Positions 1 through 10,100 of a stretch of 22,879 bases of DNA are shown here, one piece after another (positions within the stretch are counted from its first letter, which is position 1; each line of letters starts with the position of its first letter). The DNA comes from Botryllus schlosseri. Lineage: Eukaryota > Chordata > Ascidiacea > Stolidobranchia > Styelidae. The notes under the pieces are model-generated. The model did no database searches. It was given only the letters and a program-made list of their open reading frames with translations, and was not told where the DNA came from. The DNA lies in assembly GCA_000444245.1 (NCBI GenBank), contig ATSW01007223.1, positions 1 through 22,879 of the forward strand, given 5' to 3'. The position numbers and the translations under genes were made by a program.

Positions 1-110
1 ATACCGATCAATCCGTGATCGCCGACTAAATGTCAGCGATGACTCCGTATCTGTGCAACATGGCCACCAGAGGTGATCTTAGTAGCGTATTAAATTATCC
101 CCGATTAAGG
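1..110 (-). repeat. CGATTAATCGG-type repeat, copy 2 (inverted relative to copy at 5030-5145)
   Basis: The reverse complement of positions 1-55 matches positions about 5100-5150, sharing a core around ATCGGCGATCACGGATTG with few differences. It is probably the end of a non-autonomous DNA transposon that continues beyond the left edge. It lies in intron 8 of the latrophilin gene. Confidence 0.55.
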
Positions 111-490
111 CTGTGGGTGATTACTTTTCGATCGGCACCTGAGCAATTCACCCTAAATCTCATTTATATTCACAGGACTAAAAATTGAGTATTTTAACAT
201 GTTAGTCGGGTATTCTCACAGCTCATTCGCAATATGTTCGTAGTCAACCTAGACAAGCGCGCAATTTCTTTCCAGAAAGCCTCATTAATGGCCAGCAAGG
301 CTTTCACAAGCGAATTTCAATGCGATATACTAGAAACAGTTGGACTAGGAAGGAACACGTTCAAAACGACATTGATTAATACCCCGATGCCAGAATCGCC
401 TCGTGGCATACTTTTTATTTCGATTGTGCGCATATTTCTGAACCCAGTATACCTGATATTAATTCGTCAAAAACGACCATGATGAGAAGC
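111..490. other. Intron 8 DNA with no recognised element
   Basis: This stretch lies downstream of exon 8 and should contain either intron or the next exon. I read the minus strand for the second half of the HRM (Cys, then Trp, Pro and Cys) and found no match. An 82-codon open frame on the plus strand (234-482) has no recognisable domain and is not called as a gene. Confidence 0.5.
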
Positions 491-772
491 TATAAACAAC
501 TCCAGATAATCTAATCTATGTTCTGGTATTGTTGAAAATGCTACATGAGAACTGTATAGGTCGAAACGACCCAAGCTTAGTGTACAGGCTTTTTCCATCC
601 TCTTGCTTATTATGAGTATGAACCGTGATTTGATACGAACTGAACTCGAGTTTTGTTGTATTTCTTTCTGATTAGCACTTTAATTCAATTTCTAATCTAA
701 TTCGGGAAAAAAACATGTATAGCTGTAACTGTAATCGAATTCGGAAAATTTAACAATTTGGAAGTTGTCCAA
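491..772 (+). repeat. Dispersed repeat family B, copy 1 (AATTCTAAT-rich body)
   Basis: Shared landmarks with the copies at about 7955, 8384 and 20205 are GAGAACTGTATAG near the left, AACTGAA in the middle, runs resembling AATTCTAATTCTAAT, and a right end at TTGTCC. This copy is diverged by many point changes and small indels, so it is old. No coding capacity is seen. The class is unknown; a short non-autonomous element is most likely. Confidence 0.6.
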
Positions 773-904
773 ACCGACAGGAAGCATTCTTTCACAAAAT
801 CAAACATTGCCAACGTTTGGCAATGTACATGACCTTTCTCAGCTCACATATTGATTTAATTCTATATTCGACAATGTAAATTTCAATGTTACGACAACCC
901 TTAC

Positions 905-1141
905 CTCCAAATCCATCTCCGCAAGGCATTCGTGCCGTTTCACCGGCCCTTGTTTTCGGCCACCTGAAGCTACCGCGATTCGTCGCGGGGCAGCTGTTTA
1001 AGTCTGGCACTACGGGTGGTACGAATGTCGAAACGGGTGTCTTCGTTAATATCGGTTTGTTCGTCTGTGATACTGTCAACGGCTTCCTGGTCGTGCGTGT
1101 GGTAATGGTCGTTGTGGTTGTAGTGCTCGTGACATAATTCA
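905..1141 (-). CDS. ADGRL: Latrophilin exon 8: Thr-rich linker and first half of the hormone-receptor motif
   Basis: This exon encodes residues 403-481 plus one base. It opens with a threonine-rich stretch (STTTTTTITTRTT, residues 408-420), probably an O-glycosylated stalk, then a Pro-rich segment. From Cys453 it reads CPATNRGSFRWPKTRAG and then PCGDGFG, matching the HRM of latrophilins, which has the pattern C-x-R-x-x-W-P-x-x-x-x-G followed by PCP-G. Cysteines 453 and 476 and Trp463 are the conserved residues. The acceptor is CGGATTTCAG and the donor is GGAG|GTAAGG. The rest of the HRM should start in the next exon, which I could not find in the remaining 904 bases. The linker is shorter than in vertebrate paralogs. 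Confidence 0.93.
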
Positions 1142-4100
1142 CTGAAATCCGAGCGTTTGGCGATTAATTACTGAATGAATACTCTAGTCAGTCTGCAAGA
1201 TTACAGGATCCGACATGTCGACCTCGCCTATCGACACATGCGTCATTCATTTTCATCACTAATCGTTTGATGGTGTCCCTTATTTGTTGCCATCCAGTGT
1301 TCATGCCTCTTATTCACATCGCCTAGGCCCAGGTATGTGTCTGACTTCTCCTAGTCGTTTCGACACCTTCCTTTTTTCATTGTATCGCAGTCTTGTTGTG
1401 TTTTGAAATGATAAAGATTATTATTAAACTGATACCGATACTGACCCCGGGTTTACTGTGCCAAATCGTATGACATCTAACGCGTTTCGTACATATTTGC
1501 TAGATTTTCGCAGTTACTGCTATAGGGTTACGGTGCTGCTCATTAGACGTCGAAGTAACGCCGTACATTTCTACTCAATTACAAGTAGAAGCAGTAATTC
1601 AAAAATGCATCTTATCTACATCAAGTATGGAAGAGGCAATTGTAAGCTTTCAAAAGTAGGCTACTCAGCAAGCAGTTTCAAAACGCAGATGTGGTGGAGA
1701 AGTCGCGTACTTTTAGCATAGTTAATCGGAGGTGCTGACCCTGGGAATTGTACCATACATCTGCGAGACTAACGCAAATGAACAATAGGTGCAATCTTTG
1801 ACCGTGGATTTAGTTACCACGATGCAGGGGCTGTTTGACGTTTTTTATGACATTCCAATCGTAAAAGTCACGCAATATAATCCCCAAACTAAAATTTAAT
1901 GTGTAAAAGTGCCTAAAACTCTGGTAAATAGAAACAAAAATAGTCAAAACAGATAACCATTTGACTCAATTGACAAAAACAATATTTGAGTAAGTTGGAG
2001 TATTTCGCTACTGGTCATACTTCTGTATATATGTATCCTCGATTAAGTCTGAATTGCAATCTGTTATCGATGTAGCTAGGCTTAGATGTAATCGCAATCG
2101 ATTCTCTTGATTGTAAAACAATCTACTTCTCAAAATCAATTGTGGCAAAAGAAAGTAATTTTACTTCTTGAAAACTGTCCTATTAGAAGTGTCTGTAGTC
2201 TTGGACTCCAGGGTGACCATATTTTTTTACAAATCATAAAACTTATAATATCGGTCGAGGATTCTCATTGTCTTATACAGGACTTCTCATTTTCAACATA
2301 ATGATCGTTCAATATCTGTGATTCACATATGAAAGAAAATACTGTACCTCCTGTATCGAGTCCGTCAAATGTCAACGTATAGTAAACAGCATTCCCATTG
2401 TTAGCGTCCCAGGAATATATCAACTGATCCCTTGGATTGTACGCTAGAAAAGTTGCGTTATAACTCAACGACCTTCTGTTCCCGGGCAGTCGCCGTCCGG
2501 GCGCGTTGAATGATATGTCCAAGTCCGTGTTTTCTGGGTTCGACTCCAGGTTGGTGTTGTAGGAATAGTCGACTTTGCTGCTCCGAGAACTGACTGAGTA
2601 CAGCACTCCGCAAATTATGAACGTATGCTTGGACTGCGTAACGCGACGGTTTGTAGTCCACGAGTCCTGCAATTTTTGAGGTAATGTTATTGTGTTTGGA
2701 AAACGTCGAACGAATGCCGTTAAGTCAACACTGAAGAGCTTCTTTTAATTTCGACGTTATAACTCAGCGACATTTGGCAACACAGTAGAAACTAGAAATC
2801 ATCAATTTCGCATTTCTTTCAAAAGAAACCAAACAATCAACATCAACTTGGCGATTCTTAAAGGGACCTTGTGGAAACTTTCGTAAAACCACATACAACG
2901 CCAATTTTGTTATTGAATCGAACTTCCAAATATTTGCTCTTGAGTTGGATACATTTTCCGTAATGGCATTTTATGATTAAATTTGATATCCGATGGCTCA
3001 CTGATCCACAAAATCTGTTTTGAAATGTGACCGGTATACCTATGCTAAAAAGGTTGTAAAGCACTCCTTTAGATGATACGCACCTCAAGCGCCAAAGAGT
3101 CTTGATTGATTTTGCTTATCGTGATGGCGCCATTGGTCGACTTGGTGTAGGTCACCCATATTCCGTTCTCGTCCACCGCCAAAGAGATATCGCCGCCGAG
3201 CGCGTTCCCGCTTGACCCGGAGCCTGGTATTACGCTTTCCTTCGTTCTGGAATGCGTGATCAAGCTATACCGGATGATATTGCGAGAGTCGGCCTGCAAT
3301 ACAACGGACGATGTTCAGAAACAGTGGCACGTCTCATTAGATTGAATCACAGGAGAAGTGATTTTGTAATCATATGTTTATGTGAATGTCGCAACGTAGG
3401 CCGAAAATGATTATTGGCGTGGCCTTGTAACTTGGCATCAATGCGTTAGCGAGCACTTCAGCGTGTTGTTTACGACAGATGTTCTCGAACACACAATTCG
3501 GATCGAGAAATGCTGTTTGAGATTTGCCGTATACTATAAGAAACGTCTCTATACGATGAACTCTTAAACCTCTAATCAAGGCATAGTAAAACATGTTCTA
3601 ACTAAGTACGCATGAGTGTAAAAAGCTGTTGTATAAACAATACGATTTGTGGGAGTAGGGCCTAAATGACGACTGTTAGGAAGAATTGTTAACTAACGAT
3701 ACTTAAAAATCTGCAACTAACATTAAAACACAACTATCTAGATGCAATTGCGAAGCAACTAATTAATTTTGATTTCATCAGGATCGGATCAGCTTTCTCC
3801 ATGAACATCAGTACAAGTTTGAAATGGTAGGGGTTTCGACCACCAAAATCCACCCTCCCGCTACGCCGCTTTTAGTGCGATGACTCTGATGTATAGCAAT
3901 GGATGGAAGAACATCACATAACAGAACATCACACGACGACATGCGTTGCTAGTTCGGCAACTAAAGTTATAATGAGCTACTAGAACTAGAATTGGTACTG
4001 CTCGCTTTTCAAAATCCGCAACTAGAACTAGAGAACTTCTCAGAAAAACAGTCGTCGACTAACTAAATTGATAGTTTGTCCAAGTTTGTTGCGAACCCGC

Positions 4101-7100
4101 GGCGAATATGAGACCTGATGAGGTATACTATATACAGAATCTCAGCTTCTTCGGTTTATGAGGGTCCAGCTTTCAGAGATATGGGCCATGGTAGGCAGTT
4201 TTATGCTTGCACCAACAAACGTACGGTAGTAACAACTGCAACAGTCCGTTAAACCGCTACGCGTGCATGAAACCCTACGCTTTTTCAGTGGATTGCGTTG
4301 AGCGCAGATTTCCATCAACTTGGTAGAAATACACAGGAATCAATCATGATCATAAAGACACGGGTTTATCGCATCGCCCAATCTATCTCTGCTACGCCAT
4401 GCATGTCCAGCGGGGCTTGGAAATATTTTTGAGCGACCGCATTTTCGCATGACGGCTTGATTATGGAAGTATAGATGCATCAAAGAATACAAAGTCTAAA
4501 GGCGTAACGGACTTTGGATTTCGCCAGGCATCTACTTGAAATATGGCTATACCCCGGTATGCCACGTTTTTAGAAGAAGAAAAAACGTATCCCGTAATCG
4601 GGCACTTGAATCGGTGATTAGTGTCAGCAAAAACGTACTCCGGAGTATCCACCGGACACTAATTAGCCGTAAGATATGGCATCACGTAGGTGTAGAGCAT
4701 TTTGTAGGTTCCCAAACGTTTTTGGTTCATCGACCCCTTATCAACCTCGACATATTTTACATCACCGCTAAAAGCCATAGGTCATCAGTAACAATGTACT
4801 TCCAGTGTTGGGATCAAGTCACTACCTTCGAGTCACAAGTCATCTCGAGGCATTGCAAATTTCGAGTCGAGACAAGTCAAGGTGACTCGAGTCAAGTCAA
4901 GTATTTGCTACTAAAGGACATCATGTCTGAGGTATGTTTGGACTATGTTCCCACTCGAATATCATGTTTGAGGTGTGTTCGGACTATGTTGCATGTCATG
5001 TCAGGTCTGGAGTATGTTTCTGAGATACCTCCATCGGCGGCTAAAATTTTGCCGATTAAAATTATCCGATTAGTGGGCAGTCGTTATCTGTTCAACGAAA
5101 GCCAGTCGATTACTGACGTTTAATCGGCGATCACGGATTGGTCGGGATCTGTGCAATCCACACCTAATGATAATAATTATTTATTACTCATGCAGTATAC
5201 ACACCTTGACGTAGTATAGATTTCTGTCGTAGACTACAAAGTTCCCTCGCCTCATTCTCGACGGTAGGCTGTATGAACTGCCGAAGACACCGTTGACGAA
5301 ATCGTCCCAAGTTGTGTACTCGTGTACCAACTGCTCGGACGATGCAAAATAGACGTGCCCCGGGTTTTGTAAAGGATCTTTAGTCCACGACGCGGCTTGA
5401 GGTTGAGCGTCGACGCGGGAGGTGTGTTCTCTGCCTATTCCGATTAAATATCCAGGGCATTGAAACACTGAAATGGAATACACGAAGAGGTTCAGTTTAT
5501 TATTATTATTAACAATTTGATCAGATCAATACACTACACGATTGCGATACAATGAAAAGACAGGAATGCGTCGAAACGACTTGGAGTGGTCTTTCAAATC
5601 AGACACCCACCTGGGCCTAGTCGATGTAAAGACGAGACATGCACGTTGAATGAAAAGTAATAGAATATAACGTAAAGTAAAAGCACAAGCGATAAAATGA
5701 GGTGGCATGTGACGGAAGACGAGGTCGATATATCAGGTCCTGGTCCAGTAATGACGAGGTCTGACTAGTATGGGTAAGTATTACGAAGTAATTATAGTAT
5801 TATGATAACCTAATGATAAGTGACGCTGCGGCTATATAATGAAGTGGCAATGTTGTTAGGCTATTTCCACTTCTACTTAACAGTTTCTCAGGTAAACCTA
5901 CTTATTTTTCGCATTTTGGAATGTTTTCAAAAGTGCAAATTACTTTTAAGATAAGCCTGGGTGGGATTGTCGTAATGTGCGTGTGAAATAGCCCCCCATT
6001 CCACGGCAACTGAATATACATTCGAAAATTGGGACAATTTGCATAGTGTGGCCAGGTATTTTGCGTTAGTCACCAAGATACATCTTGCAGATCCGAATTT
6101 AGCCAGCTGCGATTGACCTATAAACGCGTGAAACAACTTGAGTCACTAATGAGACTTCGTGAGGATCTTGAGGATCTCGAACGAGTTAGTGATAAAAAGC
6201 AGATACATTTCTGTGCTGCATATAAACTGTGTAATGAACTTTCTGATGAGCTTTTGATCAATTTGTAGCTGCTTGGCGAGCGACCTCTGAATGTCAAGCT
6301 ACAGGATTACGATCATCTCTACGCCAGGCGCAGTTCCGCAGTAAACAATTCGGTTATTAAAACTCAAGTTCAATCACAGGTAAATCTCAGATTTGGTGTC
6401 GTAAGCAGAGTGTCGCTAGCTGATTTATCATGGTTATATTGAGGAGGATTAATGTGACTCATATCCTTAAAATAATTTCAAAGGAGCAGTCACGCACAAG
6501 AAATCAATAGCCACAACGGCAAATACATTTCCTACTAATACTACATCGTCATCACACCTTTCCTCGTCATGTTTATACGATATTTAGACGAATGCATTGC
6601 ATCTACTCACTGAATTTAAGGCATCTGTGGGTTGTTGTAAGATATTTCCGAGTTCCGGAGCACGGATCGTTGAAAACGTCGCTGGAAACCACGAAATTGC
6701 ACTCTGTTTTATTATTGCACCTGAAAATTAAGTGACTTTATTAGTTAAGAGCAAATAATTTACAGAGTTTTCATCAATAGGGACGCCAATGTATGAATAT
6801 GGGGCATTCAGCGACAGTGTATGCTTGGATCTCCGAGCATATTGTGTAGATATAAATTGCATTGACTTGATCATCGATTACAGTTGGTCTTGCGTGGTAA
6901 ATTACACGAAATTGTTCGTTCAATCTCATGATTGCTCGCTTTCATATTGAAACTATATCTTTGTAATATTATACTCAAATAAACAGTTAACACATTCCGC
7001 TATTGGATCCCACGAAATAGCAGAAAGTAAACGATCGTATATGATACCTATTTCACGAGCGTGTCTGAAATAATGAGACCATATACACTAGTGAAATGCA

Positions 7101-10100
7101 TCGGGAAATGATATAACTATATCTCGTCTAACTCAAAGAATAAGAATTGTACTCATACAAACAAAACTTATGCAATTGAGCAACGAACCGGGTTTGATCT
7201 GCTAAATGCACCTCCAACTATCGAGAATCTTAATTGCACTAAGGCATATTTTACAAAAGCGAAGAAAATGAATATGATGATGTTACAGCATATTATAGGA
7301 TCGGTTGAATCAATCAAAACATGTCATATTTCCACGGGCAAGGATAATAACGAGCAGAAAGACGGTTTTAAGAGATAATATCATGAATACTGATTCAAGC
7401 TGTTATTGGGAAAATGATATATACTAGCTGAAAAGGGGGATTTGACAACATTATGATCTATGATCCCGTTTCAATAATTACAATCCACCTTTTTGAAACC
7501 GGTCCAAAACGTCTAATTTTTCAACGGATAGTTTCCTGTCAGTATTTTTGGATAACGTACATGTTTTTAAATCCCGCAGCTGCGCGGTAACCATATGGAA
7601 ACCTTGATTAAATCGTGGTTTCCCGGGCCGTCGCAGCCACAAGCAACGGAGCGACTCGGCTAACAATCTGATTACGTCAAGACGTTTCGAAAAATTTAAT
7701 TGAGAGGAACGTTATCTCCCGCTCATTAGGGACGGTTCAAGATTGTTATCAATTCGTGCGATCTGTAAATACGGTACCCCTAAAGCTTCAAGCCCCACGT
7801 TTTCGGGATAACATCGCCGTTCGTAGGACTTTACAGTAAATCCAACGCAGCGTGAGTCACGGAAGGAATTGGGTTTTGGCTACAAAGGTCGTGATTACAC
7901 GGAGTTATACGGCACAGTTCCTCTTTCGATTTCGGAACAATATGGAGTTTCATGCAGACTTGGACAACTATATAATTCTAGTTCTCCTATAAGACTAATC
8001 AGATCTAATGCCAAAAAACTAATTATAATCAAATGTCTAAAATGTTTCTAAAGCTCTAATAATAGTTCTAATCTAATCACAGGTTTTCATGAAATTGCTT
8101 CAGGAGAACTGTATAGTGAGAAACAAGCCACGCTTGCTATAGAGACATTTGCCAATATTTGCTCATAAGAGCGAAATCTGATTTGATATGAACTGAACTT
8201 CATTCAATTTCCAAGTTTGAGCGAATTCAGGAATTCTAATTCTAATATAATTTGGAAAAATGACTGTGTCGCTATAATTCTAATTCTTGTGTAATTCGGA
8301 AAATATCCAATTCTAATTTAATTTGCGAAATCTGTGTATATGCTATGATTTTAATTATAATCGAATTTCCGATTTTCCTGAGATGGGTATAGTAGGACTG
8401 TATAGTGCGAAACTAGCAAACTTTGGTGTACAGACAATAGCTATTCTCGTGTCCATGAGACTGAGAACTGAACTCTTTACATCGCCTAGGCCAAGGTGGG
8501 TGTCAGATTCCATAGACTACTCCTTGTCGCTTCGACATCTTCCTGTCTTTTCATTGTATCGCATTTTTATGGTGTATTGAACTGATAAAATTGCTAATAA
8601 ACCAATGATGATGATGAACTGAACTGAACATGAACTGAATTTGATTTTTGTTGTGTTACTTTCTAATTCTAGAATTAATAAAAGTTCCAAGTTCAATAAT
8701 TCTATTCTAATTTTGAAAAGATCAACATTTTTATTGTCGTCCAAATCTCTGGTTTCAGGAGCGAAGCTTTCAATTATACCGCAGTTCAAATTCACGTCGT
8801 TACGTTCACAGAGTCGTGGGTTGATGCTTTCAAATTTTTGCACATATTTCTTAAATTATTGGATTAGCCGGCGAGCAAACACCCGGGTCTGGCGCACGAT
8901 TGTGTAAACAGTATTTCATGCTAAAACGAACGCTTGTTGCTCGATTTTACCATGTTTTCAGGACCACCTTTCACCTTACCAAATTCCCATCCTGTTTCCA
9001 ATTCATACAGAACCGCTATTACCCGAACATCTCGGTATGTAGGCCTACTTCAACTTTGTTTTGGTCTAGTAGGAAATGCGTTAAATCTGCAAGCATTCTA
9101 GTATAATTCTACAGCATCACTGCAACCACTATCGTCATATCAATGAATATTTCAGCCCCCGCGTAGCCTTGCAAATCATTTAAAATGGAAGTTGACGATG
9201 AATTAGAGATCTAAATTTGTATAGAATAGACTTCCAGCAGAGTTAAGCGACTAGAAAATTTTCGGTTTTTCTAAATTAGATTAGTATTTGAATTATAGCT
9301 CCACGGTCTATTTTCAAATTAGATTAGAGTTATAGTAGGCTGCCTGAAGTACAGGCTTCCAAAGTAGTTACTATCAATATGTTCATATGGTCCCATTTAT
9401 CAGACTCGAAGCTTTTCAGCTGGCTCTTATCTTATCATCATCATCATGACTTTCGCTCCTGATAAAAGGCTTCGAATGAAATAAAATTGGCAATATGAAG
9501 TTATGACATATTGTTTATTGCGATATTGAAGTTCTGTACAGAATTCGCTCACAACTCTAATCAAAATTTCACGGATCAACACCTATACGCGCACTGCACG
9601 GACGAATTTATATTAGAATGATGAACGGTTACACGGAATATCTGACATGCCAATTACTGAACGAGGTTCACAAGAAGGGGGTATTATTCTGTCAATGATA
9701 CGCTCCACGAATAATTGCTGCATTCCGTATTTATAATCAAGGGGCGACAGAAAATTGGCTTTCCCAAGCGGAAACATAACATACACGAACACAATCGGTT
9801 TCTAAACACGCTACTGATTTGCTCCGCGTAATTACGCTCCCGCAATTTCTGTAACGGCGGCATGACGTAATGTTACCTCTAGCTGAAGTCGAGAAGACGA
9901 AGCTATACCAAGCTATGCGGATATTTTGGTTAGTATAAACGCTACGATTGATGTCTCAGAGGACTTGTTTTGACTTGCGTGCGCATTAAAAGAGGTAGCG
10001 AATTAGCTTGCGCGCAACCAGGTTGATTTATGTGCTATACAGCAACAGTATTACAGAATTTACTGCTAACGCATATATCTATAAAATCGTTATACTGGTT

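Larger units (their letters stand above)
3294..5204 (-). other. Intron 5 of the latrophilin gene
   Basis: This is a phase 0 intron of 1911 bases. Its right part holds two repeat blocks (4803-5020 and 5030-5145). Around 3690-4040 there are scattered short AACTAGAACTAGA-like motifs. A 74-codon minus frame (3370-3594) and a 63-codon minus frame (4461-4652) show no known domain. Because exons 5 and 6 join in phase 0 without them, they are not needed. Confidence 0.8.

Noticed and set aside
420-460. Possible start of exon 9 on the minus strand, after an ATATCAG acceptor, giving GILGSEIC in the right phase for the HRM
   Set aside because: The frame stops four codons after the cysteine, before the expected Trp and Pro residues, with no donor in between. 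It is probably chance.
804-826. Hairpin with 10-base arms and a 3-base loop
   Set aside because: It is single and short, with no matching copy or stem-loop gene context. It could be chance in an intron.
886-1137. 83-codon plus-strand frame rich in Val at its end
   Set aside because: It is the antisense shadow of latrophilin exon 8; the Val run is the complement of the Thr repeats.
2858-3088. KYLEV in a minus-strand frame, as in the lectin end motif
   Set aside because: It lies in intron 6 in the wrong place and without cysteines. The true motif is in exon 4 (6611-6720).
4536-5123. 195-codon plus-strand open frame, the longest in the window
   Set aside because: Most of it reads through the hAT-like and CGATTAATCGG-type repeats, and no domain or coding pattern is present.
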